A stretch of DNA of 64,000 bases from Neobacillus novalis NBRC 102450 (GTDB lineage Bacteria; Bacillota; Bacilli; Bacillales; Cytobacillaceae): assembly GCF_001591805.1 (NCBI RefSeq), contig NZ_BCVP01000015.1:186001-250000 (forward strand), in the 5' to 3' direction. A model generated the notes under the pieces. That model ran no database searches and had not been told where the DNA came from. It saw only the letters and a program-made list of their open reading frames with translations. Below are positions 1 to 7,010 of this stretch, one piece after another. The position numbers were made by a program, and so were the translations under genes. Every line of letters starts with the position of its first letter. Position 1 is the stretch's first letter.

Positions 1-19
1 CTTGAAAGGGGGTGAGTAA

Positions 20-151
20 ATGAAAAAAGAATGGAAGAAACCTGAATTACAAGTACTCGATGTTAGAATGACAATGCTTGGAAGTGCTGGAGAATTTACT
101 GATGCAACTTTTCCCGAAAACACACCTAAAGGCAAGTTAACTTTCTGTTAA
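20..151 (+). CDS. Lasso peptide precursor, cluster 1 (paeninodin-like)
   Basis: A 43-residue ORF follows a strong ribosome binding site (AAAGGGGGTGAG). The predicted leader is residues 1-19, with the lasso recognition box as W5-K-K-P8, then L10 and L13, and the conserved Thr18 at position -2. The predicted core of 24 residues starts LGSAGEFTD, so a Leu1-Asp9 macrolactam (nine-residue ring) is expected, and it ends KLTFC. The leader aligns residue for residue with the second lasso precursor at 44312. The next genes are kinase, B1, B2, nucleotidyltransferase and exporter, the usual order of paeninodin-type clusters. Odd point: the C-terminus is Cys rather than the Ser normally phosphorylated by the cluster kinase. 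Start, leader and stop are seen; ring and maturation are inferred. Confidence 0.88.
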   Translation: MKKEWKKPELQVLDVRMTMLGSAGEFTDATFPENTPKGKLTFC

Positions 152-266
152 CAATATAAAGAAAAGGTAAGGACAAAGTTAATTAGTGATTTTGTTCAAC
201 CATTTAATCTGCCAGGGTGCCCTACATAAGGAACCTTGTAGATTCAGTTTTTTTATAGAAATACAC

Positions 267-310
267 ATGTTAAAAGCCCTTATTGGTAAAGAGGTAAGGG
301 CTTTTAACAT
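267..310 (+). promoter_or_regulatory. Intercistronic hairpin between precursor and kinase genes
   Basis: A perfect 16-bp inverted repeat (arms 267-282 and 295-310, 12-nt loop) lies between the lasso precursor and the kinase. No T-run follows, so it is not a classical terminator. It more likely stabilises the precursor mRNA or lowers expression of downstream genes. Cluster 2 has a hairpin in the same place. Confidence 0.6.
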
Positions 311-337
311 AACCATTGAAATTTTGGAGTGAATAGA

Positions 338-1267
338 ATGATAGAAACTGAAAAAAAAGTGGTTTATAAGGCCTTTGGTTTTTCTGTCATAAGTGAAATT
401 CCATTACCTGAATTACTCCATGTTGAGAATATAGGAGATTCAATCGATATTGAAGTGAAAATAGAAGATTTAACAAAAAAATGGTTTGAATTATCGGATG
501 AGCAAAATGCATTTGTTATTAAAGAAAATTTAGTTATGTTTCAAGTGCCTAATATTGCAACGTTTTCTATCGAAGAAGGAAAAAAAATAGCTGTTTCTCT
601 CCTGAGGGAAAATGATGAAGATGTGATAAGACTTTATATTCTTGGTACCTGTATGGGTGCAATTTTAATGCAAAGGAAAATATTACCTTTACATGGAAGT
701 GCCGTTGCTATTGATGGAAAAGCATATGCGTTTGTGGGGAATTCTGGAGCTGGGAAGTCTACAACGGCATCCGCACTCTTAAATCACGGATATCAACTAC
801 TAAGTGATGATGTTATAGCGATATCGCTTTCACTTGATGGGTCCATTCCATTTGTAACTCCATCATATCCACAGCAAAAGCTTTGGCAAGATAGTCTAAC
901 TATTCTAGGAATGGAATCTAATGATTATCGGCCAATATATGGCAGGGAAGATAAGTATTGTATACCTGTGTCATCCAAATTTTTATCTGCACAAATTCCG
1001 CTTGCGGGAGTGTTTGAACTAAAAAAGACAGAGAATAAAGAGTTTAAAATTTGTCCAATCAATAGCTTAGAACGATTTTATACACTTTACCGCAATACTT
1101 ATCAAAATTGTTTTATTCAAAATTTAGGGTTAATGGATTGGCACTTTAATACAACAGCAAAAATAATCGATAAGATAGATATTTACCAAATACACCGTCC
1201 TGTTTCTGGAGCAAGTTCCACTCAAATAGTTTCTCAAATATTAAAAACAATTAGCAAAGGGGAATAG
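338..1267 (+). CDS. HPr kinase-like lasso peptide kinase (PadeK/PsmK type), cluster 1
   Basis: A 309-residue protein with an HPrK-like C-terminal core: His in LPLHGSA (about 119), P-loop GNSGAGKST (134-142) and the Asp pair in LLSDDVI (157-158). In paeninodin and pseudomycoidin clusters this family phosphorylates the side chain of the C-terminal Ser of the precursor. I chose ATG 338 because GGAG at 326-329 is correctly spaced; an in-frame GTG at 329 overlaps that site. It is very similar to the kinase at 44572 throughout. The neighbouring precursor ends in Cys, so its substrate residue here is unclear. Confidence 0.85.
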   Translation: MIETEKKVVYKAFGFSVISEIPLPELLHVENIGDSIDIEVKIEDLTKKWFELSDEQNAFVIKENLVMFQVPNIATFSIEEGKKIAVSLLRENDEDVIRLYILGTCMGAILMQRKILPLHGSAVAIDGKAYAFVGNSGAGKSTTASALLNHGYQLLSDDVIAISLSLDGSIPFVTPSYPQQKLWQDSLTILGMESNDYRPIYGREDKYCIPVSSKFLSAQIPLAGVFELKKTENKEFKICPINSLERFYTLYRNTYQNCFIQNLGLMDWHFNTTAKIIDKIDIYQIHRPVSGASSTQIVSQILKTISKGE

Positions 1268-1270
1268 GCA

Positions 1271-1570
1271 ATGATTAAAAGTGGAAATATCTCATTAGGT
1301 CATTCCGTAAAACAAATCAAAGGAAATATTGTTAGTAATATGGGTGGAGAAAAAGTAATGCTAAGTGTTAAAAACGGGAAGTACTATAATTTAGGTGAAA
1401 TTGGCGGGGAAATTTGGGATTTAATTGAGGAAGAGATTTCAGTTAATCAATTGGTGGCAAAATTAATGTCAAATTTTGTTGTTACTAAGACCGAATGTGA
1501 GAAAGAAGTTATTACCTTTTTAGAGCTTTTATTGGATGAGAGTTTAATCGAAATTAAGGATAGCTTATAA
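1271..1570 (+). CDS. PqqD-like RiPP recognition element, lasso B1 protein
   Basis: A 99-residue PqqD-family protein, about the normal size of a stand-alone lasso B1. The central segment with KNGKYYNLGEIGGEIWDLI followed by a helical C-terminal half is typical of the winged-helix RRE. It is expected to bind the leader of the precursor through the WxxP box and deliver it to the B2 peptidase encoded next. It starts 3 nt after the kinase stop, with AAAGGGGAA upstream, so translation is probably coupled. Cluster 2 has no equivalent, so this may be the only lasso-type RRE for both clusters. Confidence 0.85.
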   Translation: MIKSGNISLGHSVKQIKGNIVSNMGGEKVMLSVKNGKYYNLGEIGGEIWDLIEEEISVNQLVAKLMSNFVVTKTECEKEVITFLELLLDESLIEIKDSL

Positions 1571-1608
1571 TTAAGCAACCTAAATTTAAAATAAGTAGGG
1601 AGCATCTA

Positions 1609-2064
1609 ATGAAAGTGTTGAGAATGATAAAGATTTTTTGGTTATTAGATATGAATATTAAACTACTTTTAGTAGAAGCATTTATTCTTCTTGGCTGGGC
1701 ACGTCTTCTAAAAAGTATGTCTTTTTCAAAAGTTGCTCCTTCTTTAGGTGAGCACATGAATGAAACAACCTTAAATTTAGATGAATCCAAAAAACAGCTT
1801 CTTAAGAATGTTTCTGAAGCAGTTAATATAATGAGTCGTTATACATTTTGGGAAAGTATGTGTCTTGTTAAGGCTATTGCTGCGATGAAAATGTTGGAAA
1901 GACGCCAGGTGGAAAGTACTATATACTTAGGGACTGCAAAAGATGAGACTGGAAAATTGATTGCTCACGCATGGCTGCGCAGTGGCCCGTTTTATATAAC
2001 TGGTGGAGAAGTTATGGATCAATTTGTTATTGTTAGCAAATTTGCCAAAAAAATACGTTGTTAA
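1609..2064 (+). CDS. Transglutaminase-like leader peptidase, lasso B2 protein
   Basis: A 151-residue protein of the lasso B2 family (transglutaminase core 3). The Cys-His pair is visible as C85 in WESMCLVKA and H120 in AHAWLRSG, followed by FYITGGE. The length matches split B2 proteins that partner with a separate B1. It should remove the leader after Met19 of the precursor, giving the free amine for ring closure. An AGGGAGCATCT ribosome site precedes ATG 1609. It is the only B2-type peptidase in the window, although two lasso precursors are present. Confidence 0.85.
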   Translation: MKVLRMIKIFWLLDMNIKLLLVEAFILLGWARLLKSMSFSKVAPSLGEHMNETTLNLDESKKQLLKNVSEAVNIMSRYTFWESMCLVKAIAAMKMLERRQVESTIYLGTAKDETGKLIAHAWLRSGPFYITGGEVMDQFVIVSKFAKKIRC

Positions 2065-2082
2065 AAATTAAAGGAGACGGCC

Positions 2083-3270
2083 ATGGATAACAATTTCAGT
2101 CTCAATGTTTCTCAAATCCCTATAGAATTAAAGCTGATTATGGAAATCTTAAAAATGGAAGATGTTGAACATAATCAAGTGGATATAAAGGAATGGCTTA
2201 AAGATATAAATTGGGAGTTATTTCTTGAATTAACCATGCATCATCGGGCCTATCCATTATTAAATAAAAAATTAAAAAAGATGGATGAAAATTTGATTCC
2301 CCCATATGTCATTCAGACAATTAGCCAAAAATATATGATGAATACATATCAAATGCTTCATTTTAGCGCTGAAATGGAACAAGTATGTAAATTATTTGAT
2401 AACGAAAAAATACGGCTCCTTTTCTTAAAAGGTCCAGTACTGGGGGAAGATCTCTATGGCGATGTTTCCCTTCGAACATCTGGAGATTTAGATTTTCTTA
2501 TTTCAATAAATGACTTAGAAAAGGCAGAAACACTCCTTTCAAATCAAGGATATGTGAAAGATGACTATATCCAAACAGTATTGAATGACTGGAAATGGAG
2601 ACATCATCATGTAACTTACTTCCATTCGCAAAAGAAAATTAAACTTGAAATACATTGGAGATTAAATCCGGGACCAGGGAAGGAACCAAGCTTTAATGAC
2701 TTGTGGGAGCGGAAAAGAATTTGCTCATTAACAAGTTATCCTGTCTATTATTTGGGGAGAGAGGATTTATTTTTATTTCTTGTTTCTCACGGTGCACGGC
2801 ATGGTTGGTCTCGCCTCCGTTGGTTATTAGATATAAATCAACTCGCAAGACAAGAGATTAATTGGGGATCACTCTTAAAATTAATGAAAAAGTACCAGTA
2901 TTTTCATGTTGGGGGCCAGGCGCTTTTTCTAGCTTCACAATTATTAAGCACTCCTGTGACAAAAGAAATGAAAATATTCATCGAAGGTAATCGTCCAAAA
3001 AGATTAGCTCAGGCGGCCATCTTTTATCTAGAAAAAATGGTAAATCTTCATAATGATCCTGTGCCCAACGAAATAGCTAGATACCACAAAAGTCATTTAT
3101 TTTTCTTGATGTCAAGGAAGCAAAGGTTTTTCTTCATTATGAGTTTCTTGTATCCATATCCTGAAGACGCTCAAACATTACCTTTACCAAATCACCTGCA
3201 CTTTTTATATTTTCTGTTACGCCCCTTATTATGGGCTTGGAGGAAGACCAAGTACCATGCTCTTTCATAG
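2083..3270 (+). CDS. Nucleotidyltransferase-family protein (PsmN-like, NTP_transf_5), lasso cluster 1
   Basis: A 395-residue protein with the NTP_transf_5 signature: LKGPVLGEDLYG, then RTSGDLDFLI carrying the metal-binding D-x-D near residue 135. Homologues are common in Bacillaceae lasso clusters with kinases; in the pseudomycoidin system the homologue is reported to add hexose to the phosphorylated C-terminal Ser. AGGAGACGGCC precedes the ATG. The paralogue at 45620 is strikingly similar, with long stretches such as the EIHWRLNPGPGKEP block identical. Family is well supported; the exact reaction here is inferred. Confidence 0.8.
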   Translation: MDNNFSLNVSQIPIELKLIMEILKMEDVEHNQVDIKEWLKDINWELFLELTMHHRAYPLLNKKLKKMDENLIPPYVIQTISQKYMMNTYQMLHFSAEMEQVCKLFDNEKIRLLFLKGPVLGEDLYGDVSLRTSGDLDFLISINDLEKAETLLSNQGYVKDDYIQTVLNDWKWRHHHVTYFHSQKKIKLEIHWRLNPGPGKEPSFNDLWERKRICSLTSYPVYYLGREDLFLFLVSHGARHGWSRLRWLLDINQLARQEINWGSLLKLMKKYQYFHVGGQALFLASQLLSTPVTKEMKIFIEGNRPKRLAQAAIFYLEKMVNLHNDPVPNEIARYHKSHLFFLMSRKQRFFFIMSFLYPYPEDAQTLPLPNHLHFLYFLLRPLLWAWRKTKYHALS

Positions 3271-3282
3271 GAGGAAATGAGT

Positions 3283-5082
3283 ATGAAATATGTTTTCTAT
3301 TTTATGAAGCGTTTATATTCCTTATCAGGCCGAATTCTTTATTTTAACCTAATAGGCATGGTTTTGATAAGTTTATTTGAAGGAGTTGGTATTTTATTAT
3401 TAATTCCGTTGATAAATCTTAGTGGGATAATAGATGTAAATTCTAAATCTACCCCTACCATATCGTGGTTGTCTGCATTTTTCAATGACTTCCCTAAAAC
3501 ATTGAGTTTATTTTTCATCTTAGGTGCATATATTTTGTTAATCATTACCCAAAGCTTTTTCCAAAGAAAACAAACAATCTTAAATATGAAAATTCAACAA
3601 GGTTTTATCCGTTATTTACGAGAGGATCTATATAAGTCCTTACTACAAGCAAATTGGGCGTTCTTCCTAAAAAAAAGAAAGTCAGATATTATTAATTTAA
3701 TGACAAATGAAATAATGCTTGTAAGTGCTGGAACAAGTATGTTCCTTCAATTCCTAACCTCTATTGTATTTACATTGATTCAATTAGGGATTGCATTTTG
3801 GTTATCGCCACAATTAACTTTATTTGTACTATTATTTGGGATAGCTATTATCTTTTTTTCCAGGAAATTTATTAATAAGAATAATAAATTAGGAAAAGAA
3901 ACCTTCGAACTTTCTCAATCGTATATTGCTGGTATTACAGACCAGTTTAATGGTATTAAAGACATTAAAAGTAATATGTTAGAAAAATCCCATTTAAAGT
4001 GGTTTAGGGAATTAAGTATAAACATGGAGGAAAATAGAATAAGTTTAGTTAAATTGAATACAATTTCTCAGTTTGTCTACAAAATAGTTTCAGCGTTTTT
4101 AATTGCAATTTTCATGTTTTTATCAATAAAAATGTTACAAGCCCAACCAGCACAGTTAATGCTGATTATTGTAATTTTTTCGAGGTTATGGCCACGGTTT
4201 AGCGGGATACAGTCTAATTTGGAGCAATTAGGATCAATTATTCCTTCCTTTAAAGCATTAATTGAATTGCAAAATCAGTGTTATGAGTCTAAGGAATTAA
4301 ATGAAAAAGAACTCTACCTTGTAAAACCAATCGTATTAAAGGATGGATTGGAGTGTAGAAACGTCAGCTTCCGATATAATCTTGACGAACCTACGTACGC
4401 AGTACAAGATATAAATTTACAAATTCCAGCCAATCGTATGACAGCTTTTGTCGGTCGATCTGGAGCGGGAAAAAGTACATTAATAGATCTAATAATGGGG
4501 CTCAATCATCCGGAGAAAGGTCAAGTCTTAATCGATGGGAACATTCTCACAAGCGAAAATTTATTATCGTTGAGGCGGTCAATCAGCTATGTACCTCAGG
4601 ATCCATTTTTATTTAATGCTACAATCCGAGAGAATTTGTTGATTATTGATCAAAATGCAAATGAGGAGCAAATTTGGGAAGCATTAGAGTTTGCGGCGGC
4701 AGCTGATTTTGTCAGAAAGTTACCGGATGGCCTGGATACTCTCATTGGTGATAGGGGGATAAGGCTTTCTGGAGGGGAACGGCAGAGACTTGTTCTAGCC
4801 CGAGCCATTCTACGTAAACCGTCAATCCTTGTTTTAGATGAAGCAACTAGCGCCTTAGATACGGAAAATGAATCTAAAATCCAAGAGGCAATAGAAAGAC
4901 TAAAAGGAACAATGACAATTATTGTCATCGCACATCGTTTGTCTACCATCCGTAATGCAGACCAAGTAATTGTTTTAGATCAAGGGGAGATCATCCAACA
5001 AGGTCAATTTAATCAACTTGCTAGTGAAAAAAGGGGGGTATTTAGTAGTTTACTTAGAAAACAAATTGGGATCAGTGTTTGA
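3283..5082 (+). CDS. ABC exporter, fused permease-ATPase (lasso D protein), cluster 1
   Basis: About 599 residues: an N-terminal membrane domain with roughly six helices (to about residue 320), then an ATPase domain with Walker A GRSGAGKST (near 390), signature LSGGERQR (near 495), Walker B ILVLDEATSALD and the H-loop IAHRLST. It is a type I half-transporter of the McjD class that exports the mature peptide and gives self-protection. I chose ATG 3283 because GAGG at 3271 is too close to ATG 3277. There is no C39 peptidase domain, as expected with a separate B2. It is paralogous to the exporter at 46816. Confidence 0.87.
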   Translation: MKYVFYFMKRLYSLSGRILYFNLIGMVLISLFEGVGILLLIPLINLSGIIDVNSKSTPTISWLSAFFNDFPKTLSLFFILGAYILLIITQSFFQRKQTILNMKIQQGFIRYLREDLYKSLLQANWAFFLKKRKSDIINLMTNEIMLVSAGTSMFLQFLTSIVFTLIQLGIAFWLSPQLTLFVLLFGIAIIFFSRKFINKNNKLGKETFELSQSYIAGITDQFNGIKDIKSNMLEKSHLKWFRELSINMEENRISLVKLNTISQFVYKIVSAFLIAIFMFLSIKMLQAQPAQLMLIIVIFSRLWPRFSGIQSNLEQLGSIIPSFKALIELQNQCYESKELNEKELYLVKPIVLKDGLECRNVSFRYNLDEPTYAVQDINLQIPANRMTAFVGRSGAGKSTLIDLIMGLNHPEKGQVLIDGNILTSENLLSLRRSISYVPQDPFLFNATIRENLLIIDQNANEEQIWEALEFAAAADFVRKLPDGLDTLIGDRGIRLSGGERQRLVLARAILRKPSILVLDEATSALDTENESKIQEAIERLKGTMTIIVIAHRLSTIRNADQVIVLDQGEIIQQGQFNQLASEKRGVFSSLLRKQIGISV

Positions 5083-5134
5083 TGGTTTATTAATATTATC
5101 CTTACAGTATTTTCAAATAATTAGAAAAATTCCG

Positions 5135-5163
5135 TTGACTCGTTCTATATAAAGAACTATAAT
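5135..5163 (+). promoter_or_regulatory. Sigma-A promoter of the exopolysaccharide operon
   Basis: TTGACT (5135-5140), a 17-bp spacer and TATAAT (5158-5163) form a near-consensus vegetative promoter about 150 nt before epsA. An inverted repeat fills the spacer, so a repressor there would block RNA polymerase. Confidence 0.85.
5142..5157 (+). promoter_or_regulatory. SinR-like operator 1, within the eps promoter spacer
   Basis: GTTCTATATAAAGAAC is an inverted repeat whose right arm, read on the minus strand, is GTTCTTT, a match to the SinR consensus GTTCTYT. It lies exactly between the -35 and -10 boxes. A SinR homologue is encoded inside the operon at 18366. Confidence 0.7.
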
Positions 5164-5258
5164 GATGGTTATAAAGTCTTATTTGTAGTAGAATAGTTAT
5201 AGGAATTAAAAAAGTATAAAGAGTAAAATAAACAGAAATTATCCCTTTTTATCAAGAA

Positions 5259-5274
5259 GTTCTTTATTAAGAAC
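5259..5274 (+). promoter_or_regulatory. SinR-like operator 2, in the eps leader
   Basis: GTTCTTTATTAAGAAC is a palindrome with GTTCTTT on the plus strand, matching the SinR consensus. It lies about 100 nt downstream of the -10 box and could allow cooperative binding or looping with operator 1. It also sits inside a weak CCCTT...AAGGG stem in the leader RNA. Confidence 0.62.
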
Positions 5275-5311
5275 AGATAAGGGCTATATGTCTTACAAAA
5301 AAGGTGGTTAA

Positions 5312-6055
5312 ATGAATAATTTTGATCAATTTAACAATACGGAGAAAAAAAGGCCAAAGGAAATAAATTTAAAAGAATTATTTCAAGTTATTAAAAGACG
5401 GTTTTGGATAATTGCGATAGTTACCATGTTTGCCGGTATTGTCGGGGGACTGCAGAGTCAAACCAAGACTATTCCGCTGTATCAATCTTCATCAAGAATC
5501 GTAATTGGTGCAAATGAAGAATTAAGAAAAACCCTTCAGGTAATCATTAGAGACTCAATCATTTTAGACAAAGTGATAAAAGAACTAGATCTTAATAGAT
5601 CGGCTGAAGTATTGGCTGGTCAAATAAGTGTTGCTAGTGTCGAGGGGTCCCAGGTTGTAAGTATTAGTGTTATAGATATGGATCCTATTTTCGCGGCAAC
5701 ACTAGCAGATAAGACAGCCGAGGTATTTAAGGATGAATTACCAAAGATATTCGGTCCAGAATATAACTTTATACGGTTATTGTCGGGGGCTAAAGTAAGC
5801 CCAGTACCTATCAATCAAAGTAACAATAATAAGTTATATATCGCGATTGTCGGTGGTTTAATTGTTGGAATTGGTTTGGCATTTTTATTAGAGTCATTCG
5901 ATGATAGGATTCGTTCCACCCGTGAAATCGAATTATTGCTTGGGGTACGTGTATTAGGAAGGGTGTCAAAAGTAAGCAAAAGAAGTGTTAAAAAGAAAAC
6001 TAATATTATGCAGCTTGATTATCATCTAAGGGGTGAGAATATTGGTAATAAATAA
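5312..6055 (+). CDS. epsA: EpsA-like Wzz/YveK chain-length and kinase-modulator protein
   Basis: A 247-residue membrane protein with a Wzz-type topology: a short basic cytoplasmic N-terminus, a first membrane helix at about 32-50 after KRRFW, an external domain, and a second helix at about 173-194 followed by a cytoplasmic tail. This is the transmembrane modulator half of a Gram-positive tyrosine kinase pair that governs polysaccharide length and export. It is the first gene after the eps promoter and overlaps the kinase gene, as in Bacillus eps operons. AAGGTGG precedes the ATG. Confidence 0.87.
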   Translation: MNNFDQFNNTEKKRPKEINLKELFQVIKRRFWIIAIVTMFAGIVGGLQSQTKTIPLYQSSSRIVIGANEELRKTLQVIIRDSIILDKVIKELDLNRSAEVLAGQISVASVEGSQVVSISVIDMDPIFAATLADKTAEVFKDELPKIFGPEYNFIRLLSGAKVSPVPINQSNNNKLYIAIVGGLIVGIGLAFLLESFDDRIRSTREIELLLGVRVLGRVSKVSKRSVKKKTNIMQLDYHLRGENIGNK

Positions 6056-6698
6056 GCGCAAATCTTTGTCAGATAACAAAAAAAGGACAATTGTTACCTA
6101 CACTCATCCAGAATCAAAGATCTCGGAGCAATTTCGGACAATTCAAGCAAACATTAAATTTTCGATGATGGAAGAAAAAAGTCGAATCTTTTTAATTACA
6201 TCGCCTAGTGATGGTGAAGGTAAGTCAACTATTGCGGCTAATCTGGCAGTATCAATGGCACAACAGAAAGAGAAGGTTTTATTAATTGATGCAAATATAA
6301 GGAAACCTGCTTTGCATTCCTTTTTTAAGAAATCTAATTCAGTGGGTCTAACAGATGTACTTACTGGGAAAGTATCTTTCTATGAGGCTATTCAACATAC
6401 AGAAATCGTAAGGCTAGATCTCTTAGTAAGTGGGCTTATCCAGTATAATCCAGTCGAATTATTGAGTTCTCATATGATGCAGGAACTTCTGAAAACAGCA
6501 TCGAAATCATATGCTGCAATATTAATAGATACAAATGCACTTTTAGAGGTAACAGATACCAAATTATTGGCAAATCAATGTGATGGGGTTATATTGGTCA
6601 TCAAAAACGGTAAAACAAAATTTGAGAAAGCGGCTGAAGCAAAAAAAGTGTTAGAATTTGCAAAGGCAAATTTGGTTGGGGTTGTAATGAATAAATAG
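6042..6698 (+). CDS. epsB: EpsB-like bacterial tyrosine kinase (CpsD/CapB family)
   Basis: About 219 residues of a BY-kinase: Walker A SPSDGEGKST, Walker A' LLIDANIRKP and a Walker B-like ILIDTNALLE. The family usually has IDTPP at Walker B, so the NA replacing PP is unusual. The protein stops right after GVVMNK and has no C-terminal tyrosine cluster, the normal autophosphorylation tail. I prefer TTG 6042 because AAGGGGTGAG lies just before it; GTG 6033 is the longer alternative. It overlaps the end of epsA by 14 nt. It probably works with EpsA to control polymer assembly. Confidence 0.83.
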   Translation: MVINKRKSLSDNKKRTIVTYTHPESKISEQFRTIQANIKFSMMEEKSRIFLITSPSDGEGKSTIAANLAVSMAQQKEKVLLIDANIRKPALHSFFKKSNSVGLTDVLTGKVSFYEAIQHTEIVRLDLLVSGLIQYNPVELLSSHMMQELLKTASKSYAAILIDTNALLEVTDTKLLANQCDGVILVIKNGKTKFEKAAEAKKVLEFAKANLVGVVMNK

Positions 6699-6789
6699 GA
6701 ATTCATAACGAGAAGTTGAAAAGGGAAAAATTTTTATCACTTATGTTCGTTATTAAGAAAATTTTGTTCCTTTAAGAATGAAAAACTGA

Positions 6790-6906
6790 TTCTGGTGATG
6801 TCTCCTTACCGTTATCGATGGAGGTACTCGGTCATGCTGTGGGTCTTTTGACCTTAGACGCTAGTCGTCGAAAGTATGATGTGAGGACGGGTTAGATGCC
6901 CAAGTT
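6790..6906 (+). ncRNA. EAR-like (eps-associated RNA) antitermination element
   Basis: The segment between epsB and the epsC homologue is non-coding but GC-richer and structured, with blocks such as GATGTCTCC, ATCGATGGAGGTACTCGGTC, GACCTTAGACG, GAGGACGGGTTAGATGCCC and several short complementary arms. EAR RNA occurs at exactly this place in Bacillus eps operons and makes polymerase read through terminators further along. An intrinsic terminator follows immediately, which fits. Boundaries are approximate; a covariance-model match to RF01735 would settle it. Confidence 0.8.
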
Positions 6907-6910
6907 AAAT

Positions 6911-6965
6911 AAAAATGTTAATTATGTGTTCTTTACGAAGTTAACATAATTAACATTTTTATTTT
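6911..6965 (+). terminator. Intrinsic terminator downstream of the EAR element
   Basis: A perfect 17-bp stem (6911-6927 with 6944-6960) is followed by ATTTT. The A-run of the left arm makes it potentially bidirectional. In the operon it probably stops transcription unless the EAR RNA has modified polymerase. Confidence 0.8.
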
Positions 6966-7010
6966 AAACAGATTTTATTCATAAAAGTCCTTTAATAAAG
7001 GGGGGATAGT

